Shown here: piece after piece, positions 35,210-43,382 of the stretch
How positions within the stretch are numbered: position 1 is the stretch's first letter
Layout of the letters: each line of letters begins with the position of its first letter
Source of the DNA: JAEUHZ01 sp964552795
GTDB taxonomy: Bacteria; Planctomycetota; UBA1135; GCA-002686595
NCBI GenBank assembly: GCA_964552795.1
Contig: CAZKIO010000007.1
Span: forward strand, 1 to 64,000
DNA: 64,000 nt
Direction of reading: 5' to 3'
Position numbers and translations under genes: made by a program
The notes under the pieces: model-generated
What the model was told of the DNA's origin: nothing
Database searches by the model: none
What the model saw: only the letters and a program-made list of their open reading frames with translations

Positions 35210-36160
35210 TCAGCTCGCAATCACCACGACCCCCGCGACGCCGGCGAATCCCAGGCAGGCGCCGACGACCGCGCGGGGGCCGTGGTTTTCTCCCAGCGCT
35301 GCGCCCAGCGGCAGGGTGAACAAGGGCGTCGTCGCGAACAGCAATGCCGCCGTGCCGCTGGGCAGCCCGCGCAGGCCGTAGTGGAAGAGCGGCAGGCCCA
35401 GCACCGATCCGAACAGCGCGGCGAGCAGCAGGCCGCGGCGCGCCGAGCGATCGACGAAGGGCGCGAGGAGCGCGGAACTCTCCGCGCGGATGCGCGTCGG
35501 CTGCCCGCGCGCGGCCGGCGTCAGGCCGGCCAGGAACGCCAGCACGAGCGCACCGCCGATGCCCGACGTCATGCGCACCAGCGTGCCGCCCAGGACGCTC
35601 TCGCCCTGCAGCGCGCCGTGCCCCACGACCACGCTGACCGCGAGCGCCAGCGCAGACAGCGCCGCCAGCGCCGCGCCGGCTCGCACGTCGCGCGCGCTGC
35701 GTCGCCGTTCGCGCGGGCGCTCGCCGAGGACGAGCGCGACGCCGGCCAGCACCGCGGCGCCGCCGATCCACGCACCGGCCGAGAGGCGCTCGCCGTGGAC
35801 GAAGTGACCGAGCATGGCCGCGGCCGGTACGTGCACGAGCCCGACCATCGCCGCCACTTGCACGCCGCAGCGCGGCAACGCCGCGAAGAACAGCGTGTCT
35901 CCCACCGCGAAGCCGAAGAAGCCGCTGGCGGCGAGGCCGGCCCAGCTCTCGCGCGCGGGAAGCCGGTCCTCGAGCACCAGCCACGCGGCAACGAACACCG
36001 CGAACGCGAGCACGTTCTTGAACAGGTTCGCGGCCGCGGGCGTCAGCGCCGCCGAGTCCCCCCCGCGCTCGAGGGCGCGACGGAAGAGGTGGGAACCCAG
36101 GGCCCACGTGGCGGCCGATCCCAGCGCCGCCAGCGCCGGCCAGGCGGCGAGGTCGCTCAT
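35210..36160 (-). CDS. EamA/DMT-family transporter
   Basis: A 316-residue membrane protein with ten predicted helices in two homologous EamA halves. First half: ALGSAATWALGSHLFRRALE, then GFFGFAVGDTLFFAALPRCG. Second half: LFGSVLGLPLFHYGLRGLPS, then GTAALLFATTPLFTLPLGAA. The loop between them is basic (ERPRERRRSARD). Members of this drug/metabolite family export amino acids or other small metabolites. It is convergent with the 41-residue gene and is not obviously coupled to other genes. Substrate unknown. Confidence 0.88.
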   Translation of the reverse strand: MSDLAAWPALAALGSAATWALGSHLFRRALERGGDSAALTPAAANLFKNVLAFAVFVAAWLVLEDRLPARESWAGLAASGFFGFAVGDTLFFAALPRCGVQVAAMVGLVHVPAAAMLGHFVHGERLSAGAWIGGAAVLAGVALVLGERPRERRRSARDVRAGAALAALSALALAVSVVVGHGALQGESVLGGTLVRMTSGIGGALVLAFLAGLTPAARGQPTRIRAESSALLAPFVDRSARRGLLLAALFGSVLGLPLFHYGLRGLPSGTAALLFATTPLFTLPLGAALGENHGPRAVVGACLGFAGVAGVVVIAS

Positions 36161-36218
36161 GCGCGCTCACGCCGCGCGCTCCACCGCCGCGGGCTCGCGG
36201 GCAGCCTCACGCCGCCGC

Positions 36219-36335
36219 TCAGACGCGCCGCTTCGTCGCCGGGTTCTTGCGCGACTTGCCCGAGCCCATGCCCATCTTGCGGGCCTTCAAGCGGCCCCGG
36301 GTCGGTCCCATCGCCTTGGTGCGTGCCTTTGCCAT
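36219..36335 (-). CDS. Small highly basic protein (38 aa)
   Basis: Begins MAKARTKAMGPTRGRLKARK and is 38 residues long, with 7 Lys and 7 Arg and no acidic residue. GAGGA in CGAGGAACTGATTCG precedes the ATG at a suitable spacing. It starts four bases after the DUF1232 stop, so the two are likely one operon. Composition fits a nucleic-acid-binding protein such as a tiny ribosome- or DNA-associated factor, but I recognise no family. A longer reading from 36431 would add Arg-rich sequence without support. Confidence 0.5.
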   Translation of the reverse strand: MAKARTKAMGPTRGRLKARKMGMGSGKSRKNPATKRRV

Positions 36336-36339
36336 CGAA

Positions 36340-36639
36340 TCAGTTCCTCGTGTCTTTCCTGTCCGTCGGGGCCGACTGCGTGGCCGGCTGTGAACCGAGG
36401 GACTGTAGTCGCCCGCCCTCCACGCGCGCAAGGCGTTCCTTGCGCCGCAGCCCCAGCGAGCGCGCGCAGGCCACCAGCAGCGTCGCCGCGGCGGCCTCGT
36501 CCAGGTTCCCGATGCCGGGGAGGTTGTCGGGAATCAGCTCGAACAGGCCGAAGGTCGGGTTCGCCAGGTAGGTCACCGTGGCGAGCACCCCCAGCCAGGC
36601 CAGAACCACCCGTCCGCGCCCCGTGCGTCGCTGTTCCAC
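36340..36639 (-). CDS. DUF1232 (YkvA-like) small membrane protein
   Basis: A 99-residue protein. One hydrophobic N-terminal segment (VVLAWLGVLATVTYLANP) leads into LFELIPDNLPGIGNLDEAAAATLL, which matches the DUF1232 core (dliPdfiPv.G.lDD...). The C-terminus is basic and Ser/Gln-rich. The function of DUF1232 is unknown; members are often linked to envelope stress. The start is taken as GTG 36639, with CACAAT six bases upstream as a possible leaderless -10. It is followed by the 38-residue basic gene. Confidence 0.72.
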   Translation of the reverse strand: MEQRRTGRGRVVLAWLGVLATVTYLANPTFGLFELIPDNLPGIGNLDEAAAATLLVACARSLGLRRKERLARVEGGRLQSLGSQPATQSAPTDRKDTRN

Positions 36640-36677
36640 TCCGGCATTGTGGCGCGGAACGAGCGGACCACCAACCC

Positions 36678-36789
36678 GGGTACTGTCCCAGTCCATTGTT
36701 CCTCGCCAAGCCGTTGTGGTCCGACGGAGGTTCGAGGCCCAGCCCTGGGGGGGCCGGGAGGCCAGGCGCAATGGACTGGGACAGTACCC
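36678..36789. repeat. 21-bp perfect inverted repeat with 70-base spacer
   Basis: The arms are 36678-36698 (beginning GGGTACTGTCCC) and 36769-36789 (ending GGGACAGTACCC); they are exact reverse complements. The spacer holds a further small hairpin (CCCAG/CTGGG). The element sits between divergent genes, is unlike the surrounding codon-type sequence, and would fold into a long cruciform or RNA hairpin. It resembles the palindromic units associated with REP-type/Y1 transposases; no transposase is present. Confidence 0.7.
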
Positions 36790-36825
36790 TGCTCTGCTAC
36801 TCTCGGCGGGTTGGAGCGCGACGGC

Positions 36826-37593
36826 ATGGAACGACCACCCGCGGCACCCCGCGCACCCCGGCGCCCCGGCCGTGGCGGCCGGCGGGTCTTCGTCGGCGAC
36901 GTCCAGGGCTGCCGGGAGGAACTCGAGGCGCTGCTGGAGAAGGTGCGCTTCGATCCGGCGGCCGACCGTCTCGAGCCGGTCGGGGACCTCGTCAACCGCG
37001 GGCCCGATTCGGCCGGCGCTCTGCGCGTGCTCCGTGCAGCGGGAGCGGAGGGCGTGCTCGGAAACCATGACGTCCACCTCCTGCGGGTCGCGCGCGGGCT
37101 GCGGCCGGCGCGACCGCGCGACACGTTCGGCGACGTCCTGGCGGCCGACGACCGGGACGAATTGATCGCGTGGCTCGCGCGCAAGCCGTTCGTCGCGGCG
37201 TGGGACGACGTGCTGCTCGTCCACGCGGGCATCAGCCCGCGCTGGCGCGATCCCGTCGCGCGGCTCGCGCGGCTCGATCCGCTGCGCGAGGACGCCGACC
37301 TCGCGTTCGCGGTCTCGGCGCGCTACTGCGACGAACGCGGCGCGCTGCCGCCCGCCGACTGGCCGCCGCCCCCGCCGCCCTTCCGGCCCTGGCACGCCTT
37401 CTGGCCGCGCGATCCCGCGGAGCGCCGAACGGTCGTCTACGGCCACTGGGCGCGCGCGGGCCTGAACGTCGCGCCGCTCCTGCGCGGACTGGACAGCGGC
37501 TGCGTGTGGGGCGGCGAGCTCAGCGCCTGGATCGCCGAGGAGGATCGGGTCGTGCAGGTTCCCGCGCGGCGCGCGTGGGCGCGCGCCGAGTGA
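36826..37593 (+). CDS. ApaH-like metallophosphatase (bis(5'-nucleosyl)-tetraphosphatase type)
   Basis: A 255-residue member of the calcineurin-like phosphoesterases with ApaH wording: VFVGDVQGCREELEALLEKV, then EPVGDLVNRGPDSAGALRVL, GVLGNHDVHLL, LLVHAGISPRW and VYGHWARAG. These supply the Asp, His and Asn ligands of the two-metal site. ApaH hydrolyses Ap4A and removes Np4 caps from RNA. ATG 36826 is used; a TTG at 36811 has TACTCT seven bases upstream and would add five residues as a leaderless start. The gene ends eight bases from the convergent FAD oxidase. Confidence 0.88.
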   Translation: MERPPAAPRAPRRPGRGGRRVFVGDVQGCREELEALLEKVRFDPAADRLEPVGDLVNRGPDSAGALRVLRAAGAEGVLGNHDVHLLRVARGLRPARPRDTFGDVLAADDRDELIAWLARKPFVAAWDDVLLVHAGISPRWRDPVARLARLDPLREDADLAFAVSARYCDERGALPPADWPPPPPPFRPWHAFWPRDPAERRTVVYGHWARAGLNVAPLLRGLDSGCVWGGELSAWIAEEDRVVQVPARRAWARAE

Positions 37594-37600
37594 ACGCGCG

Positions 37601-39055
37601 TCACGCCGCGGGGTGCCCCAGCAGCCGCTCGGCCTGGTCCGTCCACAGCAGCGCATCTGGATCGAGTTCGCGCTTCAGGGCGAGGAATGCCGCGAGCCGG
37701 TCGGCCGGCCACATGCGCCGCGCATCCTCGCGGCCGATCACCAGGTCCTTGGCCGGATAGAAGCGGCCGCCCGCGTCCAGCACGACGCGCGTCAAGGTGG
37801 CGCACAGCCGCCAGAGGTCCGCGCGGTTCGCGGGTGTCACCTTGTAGTCGAGCGCGAGACTCCAGCCGTCCAGGCCGTGCGTCAGCCAGAACGGATCGGG
37901 CCGGTGGCGCTTCAGCACGGCGAGGTAGGGCACGTGGCCCGCGCGCGCGCTCCGGCGCAGCACGTCGGCGAAGACGTCGTGCGCGGCCGCTGCCGGCACG
38001 AAGGGCTGGTACTGGATCAACCCGCGGCCCGGCGCGCGGCCGTAGGCCCACTTCCAGTTCGGAACGTAGTCGAGCAGGAACGCGAAGGCCGCGTGCGACT
38101 GGCGGCGCGGCCCGAGCGCCTCTTCGTGCTGGCCGAGCGTCCATTTCGTCGCGTTGACGAGGCGCATGCCCGCGTCGTGGTTGAACAGCCGCAGCGCGCG
38201 CCACGCCTCGCCCTTGGAGATGCCCAGGACGGCGTTGGGCAGCTCCTGGTGCCCGACCGACAGCGTCCGCGCGGGATCGGGGTCCTCGCCCGGCGCCAGA
38301 TGGCGCGCCGCATGGATCAGGCCGCGGCCCAGCGTCGCGCCGGTCGGGAAGGCGTCGAGCCACGCGACCAGGTAGTCGGCGCGCACCCGCCGCGCCTCCA
38401 TCCACTCCAGCGTCTCGCGCAGCGAGCGCGTGCTCCTGGCCGTGACCTCCAGGTCGCCCGAGTGGACGCGCTTGTTCGCGATCACGACGCGCGTGATCAC
38501 GCCGAGCAGCCCCAGCCCGCCGATCGCGGCGTGGAACAGGTCGGGGTCGCGCTCGCGCGAGCACGTGCGCAGCTCGCCCGCGGGCAACAGCAGGTCGAAC
38601 TCGCGGACGGCCTCGCCGAGCGTGCCCGCGGCGTACTGGTTCTTGCCGTGGATGTTCATCGCCGCGGCGCCGCCCAGCGTCGGGTACATCGTCCCGCTGA
38701 CGACGCGCGGCCACCAGCCGTGCGGCAGCACGTGCTTCCAGAGCTGCTCGACGGTGACGCCGGCCTCGCATTCGGCGACGCCCGTGTCCGCGTCGAACGA
38801 CAGCACGCGATCGAGGCGCGAGAGGTCGAGCGCCCAGCCGTGCGTGCGCACGTTGGCGTCGCCGTAGCTCATGCCGCCGCCGCGCGGCCCGAGCTGGACG
38901 CCGGCTTCGCGCGCGGACGCCAGCGCCTCGCGCAGGCCCTCGACGTCGCGCGGCCGCAGCACGCGGCCGAACGCGCCGTGGGCCATGCCCCAGCCCTCGA
39001 CGTACTCGTAGCCGCGCGCGACCCGCGGCGGCGGGGGGCGGCGGGCGCTCTTCAC
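37601..39055 (-). CDS. FAD-binding oxidase, DprE1-like
   Basis: A 484-residue VAO-type flavoprotein. The FAD-binding domain shows GPRGGGMSYGDANVRTHGWA, LSRLDRVLSFDADTGVAECE, AGVTVEQLWKHVLPHGWW, GGAAAMNIHGKNQYAAGTLG and VREFDLLLPAGELRTC. These closely follow the DprE1 pattern (SYGD, GKN..AG..G..VR..DLL...GE). DprE1 oxidises decaprenylphosphoryl ribose at C2' as the first half of an epimerisation to arabinose. The gene starts at a GTG overlapping the stop of an SDR gene that resembles the second-half enzyme, DprE2. Whether polyprenyl-linked ribose is the substrate here is inference; a related sugar-lipid is possible. Confidence 0.85.
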   Translation of the reverse strand: MKSARRPPPPRVARGYEYVEGWGMAHGAFGRVLRPRDVEGLREALASAREAGVQLGPRGGGMSYGDANVRTHGWALDLSRLDRVLSFDADTGVAECEAGVTVEQLWKHVLPHGWWPRVVSGTMYPTLGGAAAMNIHGKNQYAAGTLGEAVREFDLLLPAGELRTCSRERDPDLFHAAIGGLGLLGVITRVVIANKRVHSGDLEVTARSTRSLRETLEWMEARRVRADYLVAWLDAFPTGATLGRGLIHAARHLAPGEDPDPARTLSVGHQELPNAVLGISKGEAWRALRLFNHDAGMRLVNATKWTLGQHEEALGPRRQSHAAFAFLLDYVPNWKWAYGRAPGRGLIQYQPFVPAAAAHDVFADVLRRSARAGHVPYLAVLKRHRPDPFWLTHGLDGWSLALDYKVTPANRADLWRLCATLTRVVLDAGGRFYPAKDLVIGREDARRMWPADRLAAFLALKRELDPDALLWTDQAERLLGHPAA

Positions 39056-39849
39056 ACGTTCATCTTCTTGAACAGGAACGAGGGGATGCTCCGGATCACG
39101 GTGCCGACCAGCCACCACTGCCGCGGAACGTAGCGCGTGTTGGCCCGCGAACGCGCCGCGCGCAGGATCAGCTCGGCCGCGCGATCGGCCGAGATCAGCC
39201 ACAGCGGGTTGTTCATCCCGCTGGTCATCACCGTGTCGACGAAGCCGGGCTTGATCGTGGTGACGTGAACGCCGGACTCCGACAGCCGATTGCGCAGCGC
39301 CTCCAGGTAGGTGTTCATCGCCGCCTTGGTCGTGCAGTAGACCGGGTTGCCCTTGCGCCCGCGGTCGCCGGCGATCGAGGAGATGCCCACGATCGTGCCC
39401 GAGCGCTGCGTGTGGAACAGCCGCGCGGCCGCGTTGCACCACGCGATGCAGCCCGAGAGGTTGATCGCGACCTGATCGAGGTCCTTCTCCGTGTCGTACT
39501 CGTCGCGCGCGATCCTGGGCATCGCGCCGGCCGCGTAGATCAACAGGTCCAGGCCGCCCAGGTCGCGCACGAGCGCCTCGAACACCGCCGGGACCTCGTG
39601 GGCGTCGCGCACGTCGTGCGCGCGCGTCACGAGGCGCGCGCCCGCGCGCAGCTGTGGTTCGCGGCCCTGGCGCGCCAGCGCGTCGAGCAGGTCTCCACGA
39701 CGCGCGACCGCGGCGACGCTCCAGCCCTCCGCAAGGAGTCGGCGGGCGAGCGCCGCGCCGATCCCCGAGCTCGCGCCCACGACCAGCGCGCGTCTGCCGG
39801 GCGCGGCGACGGCGGAGGCGCCGGGTGCGTTCGTGGCCGGGACGGACAT
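39052..39849 (-). CDS. Short-chain dehydrogenase, DprE2-like
   Basis: A 265-residue SDR. Cofactor motif ALVVGASSGIGAALARRLL, catalytic Ser in IVGISSIAGDRGRKG, and Tyr-Lys in GNPVYCTTKAAMNTYLEALR are all present. The C-terminal VTTIKPGFVDTVMTSG and the membrane-proximal basic tail (SIPSFLFKKMNV) resemble DprE2 and similar polyprenyl-sugar reductases. It would reduce the 2'-keto intermediate made by the partner flavoprotein, whose start overlaps its stop (GTGA). ATG 39849 is preferred because the Rossmann motif starts 24 residues later; ATG 39891 is an alternative. TACTCT lies 11 bases upstream of 39849. Confidence 0.83.
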   Translation of the reverse strand: MSVPATNAPGASAVAAPGRRALVVGASSGIGAALARRLLAEGWSVAAVARRGDLLDALARQGREPQLRAGARLVTRAHDVRDAHEVPAVFEALVRDLGGLDLLIYAAGAMPRIARDEYDTEKDLDQVAINLSGCIAWCNAAARLFHTQRSGTIVGISSIAGDRGRKGNPVYCTTKAAMNTYLEALRNRLSESGVHVTTIKPGFVDTVMTSGMNNPLWLISADRAAELILRAARSRANTRYVPRQWWLVGTVIRSIPSFLFKKMNV

Positions 39850-39947
39850 GGACGGGCGGGAGAGTAGCGGATCGAACGCCGGACGCGACATCGGGCGCGG
39901 CGGGAACCCGCGCGCGCGCGCCGCGAGGCCGCGTCGCGCGGCGCGGC

Positions 39948-39976
39948 TTGCAACGCGAGCCGGGCCTGCGTACACC
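39948..39976 (+). promoter_or_regulatory. Promoter TTGCAA-17-TACACC
   Basis: A -35 (TTGCAA, 39948-39953) and -10 (TACACC, 39971-39976) with 17-base spacing precede the large FG-GAP lipoprotein gene. Transcription would start near 39984, leaving a leader of about 20 bases with CGAGG before the GTG. Confidence 0.5.
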
Positions 39977-40004
39977 CACGGGACCTCGCGCGAGGCATTC
40001 CCTG

Positions 40005-43000
40005 GTGCGCACTCGCCTCCATCGACCATTCCGGCTGCGGACGTTGCCGCTCGTCCTGGTCGCGACCCTCGCCGGTTGCGGCGGCGGGTTGACGCCCGAG
40101 GACATCACGCTGGCGCGCGAGCGGACCGCCGCGCACTTCGCCAAGGACGAGCGTGCGCGTGCGCGCGAGGCGCTGGCGCCGCTCGTCAGGCTCGAGGAGC
40201 CCGCGATCGAGGACCTGGTCCGCGCCGCCGCCATCGAGCTGGCCGACAACCAGACGCAGGCGGCGCGCGCGTTCCTCGACAAGGTCGTCGCTCGCGACGG
40301 CGAGAACGCCGCGGCCCACTACCTCCTGGGGCAGATCGCGCGCGAGGCGGGCGAGGCCCAGAACGCGCGCGTGCACCTGCGGCTGGCGCACCAGAAGGCT
40401 CCGGACGACCTGCCGACGCGCCTCGCGCTGGCCGAGGCCGAGGACGAGACCGGTGACGCCAAGGAGGCGGAGCGGCTCTACGAAAGCGTCGTGCGCATCG
40501 GCATCGCCAACGGCGGCAGCTGGTACGTCGCCGCGGTGTACCGCCTCTCGAACCTGCTGACGCGTGCCGGCCGCGAGGAGGAGGCGGCACGCTTCGACGT
40601 GCTGCGGCGGCAGCTCGAAGTGCGCCAGGTCCGCGCGCCCGACACCGTCGCGATGCTGCTGGGCGAGCTCGCGCGCGTGCGGCCGCCGCGCCCCGACGGC
40701 AGCAGCGTGGCGGCGCAAGGGCCGGCCGTCGCGTTGCGCGAGGTGCAGTCGGTCGCAGCGGGCGGGGCGGCGAGCCGCCTGTTCCTGCGCGACATCGACG
40801 GCGACCACCGGCCCGAGGCCGTGCGCATCGGGTCCGGCGGCGTGGAGTTCCTGATCAACGCGGGCGGACGACTGGGCCCAGCCGCGGTCGCTCGCGCCGG
40901 CGCGGTCGAGAGCGCCGTCCTGTTCGACGCCGAGAACGACGGCGACCTCGACCTCGTCTCGATCGGTGGCGGCACGCTGGAGTTCGCGGCCTGGGCCGGC
41001 GGCCGCTTCGAGAAGCGCGACGTGAAATGGCCCGAACTCACCGCGCCCCCCGCGGCGGTCGTGGCGGTGGATTACGACCACGAAGGTGACCTCGATCTCG
41101 TCCTCGTCGGACCGTTCGGCGCGCGCGTGTGGCGCAACGACAGCGCGATCGCGCGCTCGGCCGAGGGTGTGAACGTCCTCGAGGAGCTGATCTTCCGCGA
41201 CGCGACCGCGGATTCGGGCCTGCCGACCGACCGACCGCTCGCGTGGTGCGTCACCGAGGACTTCGACGGCGACAACGACGTCGACCTGCTCCTGGGCGGG
41301 CCGGGCGGCATCGTCCTCTACGACAGCCTGCGCGACGGGAAGTTCGCCGCGCGTGCGGACACCTTCGACACGATCAAGGGTCTCGTGACGGAGCCGCTGG
41401 TCGCCGACTTCGACGGCGACGCGCGTGCGGACCTGTGGTTCGCGGGCGCGCCGTCGTGGCTCGTGCTGCAGGGGCGCAAGCCGCGCGAGGGCGACCCGGT
41501 CCACGCGCGACCGGGCTCGCTGGCGGCCGTCGACCTGGACCTCGACGGAGCGCTCGACGTCCTGTGGCTCGACCAGGAGACCGGCACGACGCGGGGCATC
41601 CTGGCCCTGGGCCTCCCGGCGCAGCGCCCCTTGAGGCTCGCGGCCGCGACGCCGCCCGCCGTTCTGCTGGCTGCGGCCGACGTCGACGGCGACCAGCGCA
41701 ACGATCTCGTGATCGCGGGCGAGGAGCAGTTGCGCGTGCTGGCGAACCAGGGCCCGTCGGGGCGCGGCGTGCGCCTCGCGTGGCGCGGCGTGCGCGACAA
41801 CCGCCGCGGCGTGGGTGCCGTGATCGAAGTGCGGGCGGACCGCATCTACCGGCGCATCTACTGGCGCGGCGAGCCCGAGGTCGTCGGCGTGGGCGGCGCG
41901 ACGCGCATCGACGTCCTGCGCGTGACCTGGCCGAACGGCGTCGTGGCGACCGAGCTGGACCTCGATCCGAAGGCGCAGGACGGCGTCGACGACGTGGACG
42001 CGGCCTTCCGCAACATGACGCAGACGGACGGGCAGGTCGGCTCGTGCCCCTTCCTGTACGCCTGGAACGGCACGACGTTCACGTTCGTCTCCGACGTGCT
42101 GGGCACGACGCCGCTCGGTCTGCGGATGGCGCCGGGGAAGCTGGTGCCGCCTGACCACGACGAGTACGTGCTCGTCACGGGCGAACAGCTCGTGCAGAAG
42201 GACGGCGAGTTCGTGCTGCAGATCACCGAGGAGTTGCGCGAGGTCACGTACCTGGACCACGCGCGCCTCGTGGTGGTCGACCACCCGGTCGGGACGGAGC
42301 TGTACCCGAACGAGCTGTTCCAGTTCCCGCCCTTCCCCGAGCACAAGATCCACACGCTGCGCGCGCCGCTCGCCCCGACGAGGGCGCTGGGCAGCGACGG
42401 CCGCGACTGGCGCGAGGCGCTGCTCGCGGCGGACGACGTCGTGGCGCAGCCCATGCGGCTCCAGCCGCCGCAGTTCGCGGGACTGGCCGAGCCGTGGTTC
42501 CTCGAGCTCGCGTTCGACCGCGACGCGGTCGCGCGCGCCCGCAAGCTGCGCCTCGCGCTGACCGGCTGGTTCTACTGGAGCGACGCCAGCGCCAACATGG
42601 CCAGCGCGCGCGCGCCGGGAGTCGACTTCGTGCCGCCGATCCTGCAGGTGCCCGACGGCCAGGGCGGCTGGCGCGACGCCGGTCCGCCGGTCGGATTCCC
42701 GGCCGGCAAGACCAAGACGATGGTCGTCGACGTGTCCAAGATCCTCGTGCGCGACGATCCCCGAATCCGCGTGGCCACGACGCTGCGCCTGTACTGGGAC
42801 CGGGTCGTGCTGGCGGTCGACGACGGCGACGAACCGCTGCACGTGCTGGAACTGCCGTGCACGGCGGCCTTTGCCTGGCAGCGCGGCTTCAGCGCTCCGC
42901 TCGACCGCGTGCCGCCGGGAGAGGCGCACCCGGCCAACCGCCCCGAGCGTTTCGACTGGGACGTGCTGGCGCCGGAGCCGCGCTGGAACCAGCACCCGGG

Positions 43001-43382
43001 CCGCTACACGCGCTACGGTCCTTGCCGCGAGCTGCTGGACGTGGTCGACGACCAGTTCGTGATCCTGGGCGCGGGCGACGCGCTGACCCTGCGCTTCGCC
43101 GCGGGCTCGCTCGGCCCGCCGGCCGAGGGCATGCGCCGCGACTACCTCCTGTACCTGGACGGGTGGGCCAAGGACCGCGATCCGAACACGCTGTCGGCGC
43201 TCGAGGTCGAACCGCTCCCCTTCCACGGCATGAGCGGCTATCCGTACGGTCCCAAGGAGAAGTTCCCCGACGGTCCCGAGCACCAGCGCTGGCGCGGAGA
43301 CTGGCTGACGCGCCCCGCGCGCAACTGGATCGTCCCCGTGAGCCCCGTCCGCGAGGCGGACTGGCTCCTCAGCGGACGATGA
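40005..43382 (+). CDS. Large lipoprotein with TPR-like, FG-GAP/VCBS and UnbV domains
   Basis: An 1125-residue exported protein. The N-terminus RLRTLPLVLVATLAGCGGG is a lipoprotein signal with Cys at about residue 26. Residues about 40-210 are TPR-like helices (AAHYLLGQIAREAGEAQNAR). Then come several FG-GAP/VCBS calcium-binding blades: DIDGDHRPEAVRIG, DAENDGDLDLVSIG, DYDHEGDLDLVLVG, DFDGDNDVDLLLGG, DFDGDARADLWFAG and DVDGDQRNDLVIAG. A UnbV/ASPIC segment follows (VGAVIEVRADRIYRRIYW to LRVTWPNGVV), and a long C-terminal region starting SCPFLYAWNGTTFTFVSDVL. A surface propeller, perhaps for carbohydrate or protein binding, is likely. The SGNH gene overlaps the stop. Confidence 0.85.
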   Translation: MRTRLHRPFRLRTLPLVLVATLAGCGGGLTPEDITLARERTAAHFAKDERARAREALAPLVRLEEPAIEDLVRAAAIELADNQTQAARAFLDKVVARDGENAAAHYLLGQIAREAGEAQNARVHLRLAHQKAPDDLPTRLALAEAEDETGDAKEAERLYESVVRIGIANGGSWYVAAVYRLSNLLTRAGREEEAARFDVLRRQLEVRQVRAPDTVAMLLGELARVRPPRPDGSSVAAQGPAVALREVQSVAAGGAASRLFLRDIDGDHRPEAVRIGSGGVEFLINAGGRLGPAAVARAGAVESAVLFDAENDGDLDLVSIGGGTLEFAAWAGGRFEKRDVKWPELTAPPAAVVAVDYDHEGDLDLVLVGPFGARVWRNDSAIARSAEGVNVLEELIFRDATADSGLPTDRPLAWCVTEDFDGDNDVDLLLGGPGGIVLYDSLRDGKFAARADTFDTIKGLVTEPLVADFDGDARADLWFAGAPSWLVLQGRKPREGDPVHARPGSLAAVDLDLDGALDVLWLDQETGTTRGILALGLPAQRPLRLAAATPPAVLLAAADVDGDQRNDLVIAGEEQLRVLANQGPSGRGVRLAWRGVRDNRRGVGAVIEVRADRIYRRIYWRGEPEVVGVGGATRIDVLRVTWPNGVVATELDLDPKAQDGVDDVDAAFRNMTQTDGQVGSCPFLYAWNGTTFTFVSDVLGTTPLGLRMAPGKLVPPDHDEYVLVTGEQLVQKDGEFVLQITEELREVTYLDHARLVVVDHPVGTELYPNELFQFPPFPEHKIHTLRAPLAPTRALGSDGRDWREALLAADDVVAQPMRLQPPQFAGLAEPWFLELAFDRDAVARARKLRLALTGWFYWSDASANMASARAPGVDFVPPILQVPDGQGGWRDAGPPVGFPAGKTKTMVVDVSKILVRDDPRIRVATTLRLYWDRVVLAVDDGDEPLHVLELPCTAAFAWQRGFSAPLDRVPPGEAHPANRPERFDWDVLAPEPRWNQHPGRYTRYGPCRELLDVVDDQFVILGAGDALTLRFAAGSLGPPAEGMRRDYLLYLDGWAKDRDPNTLSALEVEPLPFHGMSGYPYGPKEKFPDGPEHQRWRGDWLTRPARNWIVPVSPVREADWLLSGR

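Noticed and set aside
36720..36745. A tRNA remnant suggested by GGTTCGAGGCCC
   Set aside because: No acceptor, D or anticodon arms can be built around it.
39627..43283. A 1218-codon open frame on the minus strand opposite the FG-GAP gene
   Set aside because: It is rich in Arg/Ala/His/Val with no domain pattern, and the plus strand encodes a clear FG-GAP protein; high GC makes long spurious frames.
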